Source of the DNA: Rhodobacterales bacterium
GTDB taxonomy: Bacteria > Pseudomonadota > Alphaproteobacteria > Rhodobacterales > Rhodobacteraceae
Assembly: GCA_013298675.1 (NCBI GenBank)
Contig: JAAFIJ010000156.1
Location: forward strand, 1 to 6,761
Length of the DNA stretch: 6,761 nt
Direction: 5' to 3'
Made by a program: the position numbers and the translations under genes. Positions 1 to 6,121 of this stretch are shown piece by piece. Under the pieces are notes generated by a model that worked only from the letters and a program-made list of their open reading frames with translations, was not told the origin of the DNA and ran no database searches. Within the stretch, counting starts at the first letter, position 1. Each line of letters opens with the position of its first letter.

Positions 1-20
1 TTCAGGCCAAGGGTGTCTAA
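1..20 (+). CDS. Possible C-terminal tail of an upstream gene (partial)
   Basis: One frame beginning at base 3 reads QAKGV and stops at TAA 18-20. This could be the last codons of the gene before surf1. A second frame (from base 2) stays open to TGA 47-49 and would overlap the surf1 ATG as ATGA, so the true end of the upstream gene is undecided. In Rhodobacterales the gene before surf1 is often a small DUF983 membrane protein or cytochrome oxidase subunit III, but too little sequence is present here to identify it. This entry marks a likely partial gene, not a recognised product. Confidence 0.25.
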
Positions 21-34
21 GACTATGGCGTTTC

Positions 35-38
35 AGGG
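35..38 (+). promoter_or_regulatory. Ribosome binding site supporting the surf1 start at 46
   Basis: AGGG lies seven bases before the ATG at 46. The earlier in-frame candidates, GTG at 13 and ATG at 25, have no Shine-Dalgarno-like run at a normal distance. The motif therefore favours the ATG at 46, which also places the first membrane helix right at the N-terminus, as is usual in this family. Confidence 0.55.
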
Positions 39-45
39 TACGTCT

Positions 46-717
46 ATGAACTTGCGACTGATTATTGCACTGATTTTTGGCATCGGTGGCGTTGCGGTCC
101 TGTGTGGCCTAGGCACTTGGCAGGTCCAGCGCATGTATGAAAAGCGCGCGCAGCTGGATGACATGACAGCAGGGATCAGCAGCCCGGCTATTGCGGTGCC
201 CGCCGCGCCAACACCCGAAAAGGACCGCTACCGCCCGGTGACAACCGAAGGCAAGTTCACCGGAGAGCAGGTTTATGTGCAATCCGGACAGCCGATGGTC
301 GGTGCCGGGGTGCGGGTGATTTCGGTGCTTGAGACATCTGATGGGCGCAGGCTGTTGATTGATCGGGGCTTTTTGATTGACGATGAAAAGCACAAAGATC
401 TGAAAGTTCGCGATGTGAAAATCTTTGGTAACTTGATGTGGCCACGCGATTCCAATGCCTATACCCCGCCGCCAGATAAGAAAACCGGGCTATGGTTTGC
501 CCGTGATGCCGAGGCGATGGCGGCACTTTTGCAAACAGAACCGTTGATGATTGTCGCCCGTGAACCAACTGGTGACGGCATAGAAGCGATCCCGGTCGAT
601 ACTTCATCTATTCCCAACGATCATTGGGGTTATGCCATCACATGGTTTTTGCTTGCCGCTGTTTGGGCGGTGATGACATTCTACCTGTTGTGGCGTATCC
701 GAGGCCGGACAGTTTAA
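46..717 (+). CDS. SURF1 family cytochrome c oxidase assembly protein
   Basis: SURF1/Shy1 proteins are inner-membrane factors that help assemble aa3-type cytochrome c oxidase, with a role in heme a handling. The 223-residue protein has the family's two-helix topology: a first membrane helix at about residues 4-24, a long periplasmic domain, and a second helix at about 196-216. Family motifs are visible: LGTWQVQR at 22-29 after helix one, YRPV at 62-65, LIDRGF at 104-109, and PNDHWGYAITWF at 190-201 leading into helix two. The length is typical of bacterial SURF1. The start at ATG 46 is chosen for its AGGG site; an in-frame GTG at 13 would add 11 residues. It is followed by thrC after 11 bases. 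The cytochrome oxidase genes expected beside it would lie upstream of the window; that is inference from related genomes. Confidence 0.93.
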   Translation: MNLRLIIALIFGIGGVAVLCGLGTWQVQRMYEKRAQLDDMTAGISSPAIAVPAAPTPEKDRYRPVTTEGKFTGEQVYVQSGQPMVGAGVRVISVLETSDGRRLLIDRGFLIDDEKHKDLKVRDVKIFGNLMWPRDSNAYTPPPDKKTGLWFARDAEAMAALLQTEPLMIVAREPTGDGIEAIPVDTSSIPNDHWGYAITWFLLAAVWAVMTFYLLWRIRGRTV

Positions 718-721
718 GGGG
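716..721 (+). promoter_or_regulatory. Ribosome binding site for thrC, overlapping the surf1 stop
   Basis: AAGGGG sits seven bases before the ATG at 729 and shares its two A bases with the surf1 TAA. It fixes the thrC start at 729 and argues against extending the open frame back to 624 inside surf1. Confidence 0.7.
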
Positions 722-728
722 CAGCAAG

Positions 729-2114
729 ATGCGCTATATCTCGACCCGGGGCACCGCCCCTGTTTTGACTTTTGGCGAAGCGATGATGACCGGGCTTGCC
801 CGCGACGGCGGCCTTTACGTGCCAGAATCAGTGCCTGTCCTGACAGCCCAAGAAATTTCTGCAATGGCTGGCCTATCCTATGAGGAAATCGCCTTTCGGG
901 TCATGAAACCCTTCCTTGGCGGCTTTTTCGCCGATGATGAATTCAAAGGGCTGATCGCAGCGGCTTATGCAGGCTTTGGTCACGCGGCCCGCGCGCCTTT
1001 GGTGCAGTTGGGGCCCAACCATTTCTTGCTGGAACTGTTCCACGGCCCGACCCTTGCGTTCAAAGACTTTGCCATGCAGCTGATCGGCCAGATGATGCAA
1101 GCAGCACTCGCCAAAACGGGCGAACGGATCACCATTGTGGGGGCGACTTCGGGCGATACCGGCTCTGCCGCGATAGAGGCGTTTCGTGGTCTGGCCAATG
1201 TCGATGTGTTTATCATGTATCCGCATGGTCGGGTGTCCGATGTGCAGCGCCGCCAGATGACCACGCCTGTTGAGGCGAACGTACATGCCTTGGCGGTGGA
1301 CGGCGACTTTGATGATTGTCAGGCGCGCGTCAAAGACATGTTCAACGATTTCGATTTCCGCGACGGGGTGCGGTTGGCCGGGGTGAACAGCATCAACTGG
1401 GCGCGAGTTTTGGCGCAGGTTGTCTATTACTTTTCGAGCGCCGTCTCGTTGGGTGCGCCTGATCGAACGGTGTCATTCACGGTCCCGACCGGCAATTTCG
1501 GCGACATTTTTGCAGGCTACATTGCCCGCAAAATGGGATTACCCATTGACCAACTGATCGTTGCCACCAATCAGAACGATATTCTGCACCGAGCGATTTC
1601 AACGGGCGTGCATGATTTGAATGGCGTGAAACCCTCGATCAGCCCGTCGATGGATATTCAGGTGTCTTCCAACTTTGAGCGTGCTTTGTTTGATGCATAC
1701 GGCCGCGACGGTGCTGCGATTACCGCGCTGATGGCAGAGCTAAAGTCGGGCGGCTTTACGATCAGCCAGGGTGCTTTGCAGATGTTGCGTGAAACATTCG
1801 CATCGGGACGCTGTTCGGAAACCGAGACAAGCGCAACCATCGCGCAAGTCCTGGCCACGACCGCTGAGGTGCTGTGCCCGCATTCTGCGGTTGGCGTCAA
1901 AGTTGCGATGGAGCATCTTGGGCCAGTGCCCATGATCACACTTGCAACGGCGCACCCAGCAAAATTCCCGGATGCGGTCCAGGCGGCTTGCGGTGTTCGC
2001 GCCAATTTACCGCCGCGCATGGCCGATTTGTTCACCCGCAACGAACGCGTGACACGGATGCCGAATGACCTTAAATCGATCCAAAGTCTGATCCGTGAAA
2101 GGATTGCCCGTTGA
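729..2114 (+). CDS. thrC: Threonine synthase
   Basis: ThrC is a cytoplasmic pyridoxal-phosphate enzyme that converts O-phospho-L-homoserine to L-threonine and phosphate, the last step of threonine biosynthesis. The 461-residue protein matches the long bacterial form: an N-terminal domain beginning MRYISTRG, then HGPTLAFKDFAMQ at 105-117. In that motif K112 is the expected Schiff-base lysine. SGDTGSAA at 141-148 is expected to hold the cofactor phosphate. VNSINWARVLAQ (219-230), VPTGNFGDIFAGY (252-264) and TAHPAKFPDAV (407-417) are further family signatures. The start is ATG 729 with a good ribosome site; the open frame continues upstream to 624, but that part overlaps surf1 and lacks the family N-terminus. 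Its stop overlaps the M16 peptidase start as TTGA, suggesting coupled translation. No threonine attenuator leader is visible, and the tight join to surf1 leaves no room for one. Confidence 0.97.
   Translation: MRYISTRGTAPVLTFGEAMMTGLARDGGLYVPESVPVLTAQEISAMAGLSYEEIAFRVMKPFLGGFFADDEFKGLIAAAYAGFGHAARAPLVQLGPNHFLLELFHGPTLAFKDFAMQLIGQMMQAALAKTGERITIVGATSGDTGSAAIEAFRGLANVDVFIMYPHGRVSDVQRRQMTTPVEANVHALAVDGDFDDCQARVKDMFNDFDFRDGVRLAGVNSINWARVLAQVVYYFSSAVSLGAPDRTVSFTVPTGNFGDIFAGYIARKMGLPIDQLIVATNQNDILHRAISTGVHDLNGVKPSISPSMDIQVSSNFERALFDAYGRDGAAITALMAELKSGGFTISQGALQMLRETFASGRCSETETSATIAQVLATTAEVLCPHSAVGVKVAMEHLGPVPMITLATAHPAKFPDAVQAACGVRANLPPRMADLFTRNERVTRMPNDLKSIQSLIRERIAR
2098..2103 (+). promoter_or_regulatory. 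Ribosome binding site supporting the TTG start of the M16 peptidase
   Basis: AAAGGA lies inside the last codons of thrC and ends seven bases before the TTG at 2111, an ideal spacing. It supports TTG 2111 as the real start rather than the first ATG (2165), which would remove the conserved first strand of the peptidase fold. Confidence 0.7.
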
Positions 2115-3370
2115 CCACACGCTTGACGACATTGCCCAATGGTTTTCGCATTGTGACAGAACATATGCCGGGGCTAAAGTCTGCGTCGGCAGGGGTTTGG
2201 GTCATGGCGGGCGGGCGACATGAGCGCGCCGAGCAGAACGGCATTGCACATTTTCTGGAGCATATGGCGTTCAAGGGCACAAAGCGGCGCACATCGCTAC
2301 AGATCGCCGAAGAGATCGAAGATGTCGGCGGCTATATCAACGCCTATACCAGCCGCGAAATGACCGCCTATTACGCTCGTGTGTTGGAAAATGACGTGGG
2401 CCTTGCGCTTGATGTCATCGGCGACATCGTGTTGAACCCGGCCTTTGACAAAAAGGAAATAGAGGTAGAACGCCACGTGATCTTGCAAGAGATCGGTCAG
2501 GCGCTCGACACACCGGACGATATCATTTTCGACTGGCTGCAGGAAGTTTCTTATCCAGATCAAAGCTTTGGGCGCACGATCCTTGGTCCAGAAGAACGGG
2601 TCAGTTCCTTTACCCGCGCCGATCTAAAGGGATTTGTCGCCGAACATTACGGTCCGGCGCAGATGATTTTGGCTGCCGCGGGCGCCGTTGATCACGACGC
2701 GATCGTCAAACAGGCCGAAGATATCTTTGGCGCGATGAAATCGCAGGGTCAAAAGCAGTTTCAAGCCGCCAGTTTTCGCGGCACCGAACGGCGTGAGGTC
2801 AAGGATCTGGAGCAAGTCCACTTTGCCATGGCCTTTGACGCTCCCGGATACAGGCACCCCGATGTCTACACCGCGCAGATTTATTCAATGGCGATGGGCG
2901 GGGGCATGTCATCGCGCCTGTTCCAAAAGATCCGCGAAGAGCGGGGCTTGTGCTATTCGATTTTCGCCCAGTCGGGTGCTTATGAAGACGCGGGGCAGAT
3001 CACTCTTTATGCGGGCACGTCCGCAGCCGAGATCGCTGATCTGACTTCTCTGACGATTGACGAGTTGAAACGCGCTTCGGATGATATGTCAGAGGCCGAA
3101 GTGGCCCGCGCGCGCACCCAGATCAAGGCCGGAATGTTGATGGGGTTGGAAAGCCCCTCAAGCCGCGCCGAACGGATTGCGCGCCTTTTGGCGATTTATG
3201 GCCGTATTCCTGAACTTGATGAGGCGGTCGCACGCATCGATGCCGTCACCGTGGCCGATGTGCGCCGTTATGCGGGCGAAGTGTGCGGTGCAGGGTCCGC
3301 GATGGCGCTTTACGGCCCCGTCGACCGCGCCCCCTCTTTGGAGGCGATCCGCGAAAGACTGGCCAGCTGA
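2111..3370 (+). CDS. M16 family zinc metallopeptidase (processing-peptidase-like)
   Basis: This is an inverzincin (M16B) protease related to the beta subunit of mitochondrial processing peptidase and to bacterial PqqL/YmxG-type proteins. The 419-residue protein has the two-halved M16 layout. The N-terminal half starts TTRLTTLPNGFRIVTEHMPG and carries the inverted zinc motif HFLEH at 47-51: H47 and H51 are the expected zinc ligands and E50 the catalytic base. E127 in the ILQEIG stretch is the expected third ligand, 76 residues after H51, which is normal spacing. The C-terminal half has the glycine-rich GGGMSSRLFQKIREERGLCY segment at 263-282, including the conserved arginine and tyrosine (R278, Y282) that help hold substrate. 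No signal peptide is seen, so it is probably cytoplasmic. The start is TTG, overlapping the thrC stop. The stop overlaps the next ATG as TGATG. The natural substrate cannot be read from the sequence. Confidence 0.94.
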   Translation: MTTRLTTLPNGFRIVTEHMPGLKSASAGVWVMAGGRHERAEQNGIAHFLEHMAFKGTKRRTSLQIAEEIEDVGGYINAYTSREMTAYYARVLENDVGLALDVIGDIVLNPAFDKKEIEVERHVILQEIGQALDTPDDIIFDWLQEVSYPDQSFGRTILGPEERVSSFTRADLKGFVAEHYGPAQMILAAAGAVDHDAIVKQAEDIFGAMKSQGQKQFQAASFRGTERREVKDLEQVHFAMAFDAPGYRHPDVYTAQIYSMAMGGGMSSRLFQKIREERGLCYSIFAQSGAYEDAGQITLYAGTSAAEIADLTSLTIDELKRASDDMSEAEVARARTQIKAGMLMGLESPSSRAERIARLLAIYGRIPELDEAVARIDAVTVADVRRYAGEVCGAGSAMALYGPVDRAPSLEAIRERLAS

Positions 3371-3954
3371 TGCTGCGCTTTCACAAGCGGCCAAAGGTTG
3401 AAACCGAACGGATGACTTTGCGTTTGCCAGAACATGCCGATTGGCGTGCTTGGTCGCATTTGCGTGAGGCGTCTGCCGCCCACCTTACCCCGTGGGAACC
3501 CGTTTGGGCGCATGATCACCTAAGCCGTAAGGCATTTACAAACCGTGTTTACTGGGCGATGCGGGCTGAAACCTCTGGCACAGCTGTGCCGATGATGCTG
3601 ATCCGGCGTGAGGATCAGCGGCTGATGGGGGCGATCACACTGGACAATATCCGGCGCGGACCGGTGCAGGCAGGCACGCTTGGCTATTGGATCGGCGCGC
3701 CGTATGTCCGTCAGGGTCTGATGCGCGAAGCGGTTGAGGCGATGGTGCATTTTGGCTTTAAGGTTCTGGATTTGTCGCGTATCGAAAGCGCTTGTTTGCC
3801 CGAAAACGTGGCTTCGCGCGGTGTGTTAGAGAAATCTGGCTTTAAATATGAAGGTGTTGCGCAAAGTTATCTGCAAATCGCCGGGCGCTGGCGAAATCAT
3901 GTGTTATATGCCAATCTAAGAAATGACCGGCGCGGGCGCACGGACGTGGGCTGA
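3370..3954 (+). CDS. GNAT family N-acetyltransferase, RimJ/RimL-like
   Basis: The 194-residue protein is a single-domain acetyl-CoA-dependent acetyltransferase of the RimJ/RimL group, whose characterised members acetylate the N-terminus of ribosomal proteins; many relatives act on other amines. The family opening is present (KVETERMTLRLPEHADW, 9-25). LGYWIGAPYVRQGLMREA spans 104-121 and contains the acetyl-CoA pyrophosphate loop (RQGLMR, 114-119; the usual form is Q/R-x-x-G-x-G/A, so its final position is replaced). PENVASRGVLEKSGFKYEG at 144-162 is the C-terminal signature, with N146. The chosen start, ATG 3370, overlaps the peptidase stop by one base. No strong ribosome site precedes it, so restarting ribosomes probably translate it. 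An extension upstream to 3283 would overlap the peptidase by 88 bases and add arginine-rich sequence foreign to the family. The substrate is unknown. Confidence 0.88.
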   Translation: MLRFHKRPKVETERMTLRLPEHADWRAWSHLREASAAHLTPWEPVWAHDHLSRKAFTNRVYWAMRAETSGTAVPMMLIRREDQRLMGAITLDNIRRGPVQAGTLGYWIGAPYVRQGLMREAVEAMVHFGFKVLDLSRIESACLPENVASRGVLEKSGFKYEGVAQSYLQIAGRWRNHVLYANLRNDRRGRTDVG

Positions 3955-3965
3955 GAGGGTTTCTC

Positions 3966-3994
3966 GGGCCATGCCGGAGCGATCGGCGGTGCCC
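3966..3994 (+). other. Weak imperfect hairpin between the GNAT and DUF1697 genes
   Basis: The 53-base gap after the acetyltransferase can fold as GGGC (3966-3969) with GCCC (3991-3994) outside, and GCCG (3973-3976) with CGGC (3984-3987) inside. Two mismatches separate the stems and the loop is seven bases. No T-run follows; the DUF1697 ribosome site comes directly after. It may mark a processing or partial termination point between two groups of genes, or it may be chance in GC-rich DNA. Confidence 0.3.
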
Positions 3995-3995
3995 C

Positions 3996-4001
3996 AAAGG
4001 A
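3996..4001 (+). promoter_or_regulatory. Ribosome binding site supporting the GTG start of the DUF1697 gene
   Basis: AAAGGA ends six bases before GTG 4008. The encoded N-terminus (MNQIKILLLRGVNV) matches the family opening. The next possible ATG (4071) lies after the conserved RGVN motif, so GTG is the start. Confidence 0.7.
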
Positions 4002-4007
4002 AACTCA

Positions 4008-4553
4008 GTGAACCAAATCAAAATCTTATTGCTGCGCGGCGTTAACGTGGCAGGGGCCAACAGGCTTCCCATGCCCGAATTTCGTGAAATGCTGGCAGAA
4101 CTGGGGCTAGCCCAAGTTCAGACCCATATCCAAAGCGGCAATGCGGTGTTTGTTGACCCAAGTATCGCGGATTTGGCGGATAAGATCAAAGCGGCCATGT
4201 TGAGCCGGTTTGGCTTTGCCCCGCCACAGTTTTCGCTGTCCAAAGCAGAGTTTGAAGCAATCGCCAAAGCCAACCCCTATGCCGCACAAGCCAAGGCTGA
4301 CGGGGCCAAAGTTCATGTGTTCTTCCTATCTGAACCCGTTGCCGCAACTGAAACCGTCAAATACCGCGCCATGCTTGCCGCGGGCGAAGACGTAGCTTTT
4401 ACAGATAAGGCGATTTATCTGTTGGCCCCACACGGCATTGGCCGTTCAGTGATTGCAGAAAAACTGGACAAATCGGCGAAAACCCGCATGACGGGGCGCA
4501 ATTACAACTCTGTTGAATCGATCTTGGCTCTTGCGCGCGGGATCACCGTTTAG
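4008..4553 (+). CDS. DUF1697 family protein of unknown function
   Basis: This 181-residue protein belongs to the widespread DUF1697 family, for which I know no established biochemical role. Family hallmarks are easy to see: LLRGVNVAGANRLPM at 8-22, the THIQSGNAVF segment at 39-48, LLAPHGIGRS at 138-147, and a basic, polar C-terminal motif KTRMTGRNYNSVESI at 158-172. The length is normal and no membrane segment or signal peptide is apparent, so it should be a soluble cytoplasmic protein. The start is GTG with a strong ribosome site. It follows a 53-base gap containing a weak hairpin, and its stop is only nine bases before the FAD dehydrogenase gene, whose ribosome site overlaps this stop. The pair is probably co-transcribed, but co-transcription alone does not show a shared function. 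Confidence 0.9.
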   Translation: MNQIKILLLRGVNVAGANRLPMPEFREMLAELGLAQVQTHIQSGNAVFVDPSIADLADKIKAAMLSRFGFAPPQFSLSKAEFEAIAKANPYAAQAKADGAKVHVFFLSEPVAATETVKYRAMLAAGEDVAFTDKAIYLLAPHGIGRSVIAEKLDKSAKTRMTGRNYNSVESILALARGITV

Positions 4554-4555
4554 GA
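4552..4555 (+). promoter_or_regulatory. Ribosome binding site of the FAD dehydrogenase, overlapping the DUF1697 stop
   Basis: AGGA begins within the TAG stop (4551-4553) and ends seven bases before ATG 4563. The arrangement fixes the downstream start and suggests that termination on the upstream gene and initiation on this one are close in space. Confidence 0.6.
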
Positions 4556-4562
4556 CGCCTAG

Positions 4563-5975
4563 ATGCTGCAACCCGCTGATGCCGATTTCCTAACCCGCCT
4601 GACCGCAACACTGCCCGAAAATACCCTTCGCCCGGCTGAACCTCGGTATCTTGAGGAACCGCGCGGTCGCTGGCAGGGTCTTGCCGGGGCGGTGGCTTTG
4701 CCACGAACTGTGCAAGAGGTGGCGCAAGTCGTGCGTTTGTGCGGTGACGCTTCGGTGGGCATTGTGCCTTGGGGGGGCGGGACTGGGCTGGTCGGTGGGC
4801 AGATCATGCCGGAGGGTCAAACCCCGTTGCTGCTGTCGCTAGAGCGGATGGCCGCATTGCGCGGTTCCTACCGCGACGAAAGCGTTCTGGTGGCCGAGGC
4901 GGGGATGATTCTGTCCGATGTGCATCAGGCGGCGAATGCAATTGACCTTTTGTTCCCGTTGTCGCTTGCGTCAGAGGGAACAGCGCGCTTGGGCGGATTG
5001 CTGTCGACCAATGCGGGGGGGCTGAATGTCTTGCGCTATGGCAATGCACGTGACCTGTGTTTGGGGATAGAGGCAGTTTTGCCCGATGGAAGCATTTTCA
5101 ATGGGTTAAAGCGTCTTCGTAAGGATAACACCGGCTATGATTTGCGCCATTTACTGATCGGGGCTGAGGGCAGTCTTGGGGTTATCACGGCTGCCAGCCT
5201 GAAGTTGTTTCCGATTCCTGCGTCCGTCGCGACGGCAATGCTTGTGGTGACAGACCCTCGCGCGGCGCTGACATTGCTGGCACTCGCGCAATCGCGCGCG
5301 CCGGGGATGGTAACGGCGTTTGAACTGATCAACGGGGTCGGGTTGGACTTTCTGGCCGAAAAGATGCCCGAAGTTCGGGTTCCTGTTCACGGGCGCCCCG
5401 ATTGGATGGTCCTTGTTGAATTTGGCCTGCCGGACGGTTTGGGCGGGGCAGAGGCGGTCATGGCCGGGCTGCTGGAAACGGCAATGGAAGATGGCTTGGT
5501 GTCAGATGGCGCCATAGCCGCCTCCCAATCACAGCGCGACGTCCTTTGGCGCGTGCGCGAAGCGATCCCAGAGGCGAACCGTTTGATCGGTGCGGTGTCG
5601 AGCCACGACATCTCACTTCCGCTGTCGTCGGTTCCGGAGTTTATCCCCAAAGCGGGCGCGGCGCTGGCCAAACTTGGTGAGTGGCGGATCAATTGCTTTG
5701 GCCATTTGGGCGACGGAAACTTGCATTACAACGTGTTTCCAGTGCGAGGGCGGTCGCGCAAGGACCATGATCATCAGCGCGACGCGGTCAAAACCTGTGT
5801 GCATGATCTGGTGCATGCCTATGACGGGTCGGTGTCGGCAGAACACGGGATTGGGCGGCTTAAGGTCGACGATCTGGAACGCTACGGCGATCCAGGTAAA
5901 CTTGCCGCAATGCGGGCGATCAAGGCGGCGCTTGATCCCAAAGGCATCATGAATCCCGGCGCAGTTTTACGATAG
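4563..5975 (+). CDS. FAD-binding oxidoreductase, GlcD / D-2-hydroxyglutarate dehydrogenase type
   Basis: This 470-residue protein is a flavoenzyme of the VAO/PCMH group with an FAD-linked oxidase C-terminal domain. Relatives oxidise D-2-hydroxyacids (D-2-hydroxyglutarate, D-lactate, glycolate) to 2-oxoacids and pass electrons to a quinone or electron-transfer flavoprotein. The N-terminal FAD domain shows the phosphate-binding VPWGGGTGLVGG at 68-79, then SEGTARLGGLLSTNAGG (137-153), YGNARD (159-164) and IGAEGSLGVIT (199-209). The C-terminal domain shows FGHLGDGNLHYNV (379-391) and SAEHGIGRLK (425-434), ending in the family motif PKGIMNPGAVL. H381, H388 and E427 fall where D-2-hydroxyglutarate dehydrogenases bind their divalent metal. 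The protein is full length, with no FeS domain fused. No dedicated partner subunit (GlcE/GlcF, EtfAB) is in the window, so a stand-alone D2HGDH-like enzyme is more likely than glycolate oxidase. The exact substrate is inferred, not shown. Confidence 0.9.
   Translation: MLQPADADFLTRLTATLPENTLRPAEPRYLEEPRGRWQGLAGAVALPRTVQEVAQVVRLCGDASVGIVPWGGGTGLVGGQIMPEGQTPLLLSLERMAALRGSYRDESVLVAEAGMILSDVHQAANAIDLLFPLSLASEGTARLGGLLSTNAGGLNVLRYGNARDLCLGIEAVLPDGSIFNGLKRLRKDNTGYDLRHLLIGAEGSLGVITAASLKLFPIPASVATAMLVVTDPRAALTLLALAQSRAPGMVTAFELINGVGLDFLAEKMPEVRVPVHGRPDWMVLVEFGLPDGLGGAEAVMAGLLETAMEDGLVSDGAIAASQSQRDVLWRVREAIPEANRLIGAVSSHDISLPLSSVPEFIPKAGAALAKLGEWRINCFGHLGDGNLHYNVFPVRGRSRKDHDHQRDAVKTCVHDLVHAYDGSVSAEHGIGRLKVDDLERYGDPGKLAAMRAIKAALDPKGIMNPGAVLR
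4771..4787 (+). other. Canonical G-quadruplex motif inside the FAD-binding loop codons
   Basis: The + strand carries four GGG runs (4771-4773, 4775-4777, 4779-4781, 4785-4787) separated by loops of 1, 1 and 3 bases. This fits the standard G3+N1-7 pattern with very short loops. It encodes the conserved WGGGTG of the FAD site, so protein constraint plus GC-rich codon choice may explain it fully. It lies on the coding strand and would therefore also be present in the mRNA. Confidence 0.5.
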
Positions 5976-6121
5976 CGGGGTTTGGCAGTTAGGAACGCCC
6001 TGCCGGTGAACCGACAGGGCGAAGGGGGGGTGTGTCAGTGGGTCACGTGTTGCAAGCAGCGTGAACATCGACCCGGTCGGGGCGAATAAACCCTGAATAA
6101 GATGATTCGATAAATTATGCG
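5976..6121. other. Convergent intergenic region
   Basis: These 146 bases separate the stops of the FAD dehydrogenase and apt, which face each other. They hold one clear hairpin near the + strand gene (5996-6021), a G7 run (6024-6030), a weak 5-bp inverted repeat (TCACG 6043-6047 with CGTGA 6060-6064), and an AT-rich stretch with two copies of GAATAA (6084-6089 and 6095-6100). I see no convincing small gene, RNA gene or promoter. Confidence 0.6.
5996..6021. terminator. Candidate bidirectional terminator hairpin lacking a T-run
   Basis: CGCCCTG (5996-6002) pairs perfectly with CAGGGCG (6015-6021). After one C/A mismatch, CGG (6004-6006) pairs with CCG (6011-6013) around a TGAA loop. It starts 20 bases after the FAD dehydrogenase stop, a normal position for a terminator, and lies between convergent genes. 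On the + strand it is followed by GAAGGGGGGG rather than T bases. On the - strand it is followed by TTCCTAACTG, only weakly T-rich. It may work as an mRNA 3'-end stabiliser or with Rho rather than as a classical intrinsic terminator. Confidence 0.5.

Noticed and set aside
624..728. In-frame upstream extension of thrC beginning at an ATG inside surf1
   Set aside because: It overlaps the conserved C-terminal helix of SURF1, has no family match at the N-terminus, and the ATG at 729 has an excellent ribosome site and the conserved MRYISTRG start.
873..1286. Long antisense open frames opposite thrC (also 1658-2164 and others across the window)
   Set aside because: They lie opposite strongly recognised genes, have no family resemblance, and are expected from codon bias in GC-rich DNA.
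3283..3369. In-frame upstream extension of the GNAT acetyltransferase
   Set aside because: It lies entirely within the M16 peptidase C-terminus and encodes low-complexity arginine/proline-rich residues; the ATG at 3370 overlapping the stop is the natural start.
6084..6100. Two GAATAA copies in the AT-rich part of the convergent gap
   Set aside because: They are six bases long and only two copies, not arranged like a known binding site; chance is sufficient.
6104..6108. GATTC (GANTC) methylation site near the apt stop
   Set aside because: Single scattered GANTC sites are expected in alphaproteobacterial DNA, and this one is not in a promoter.
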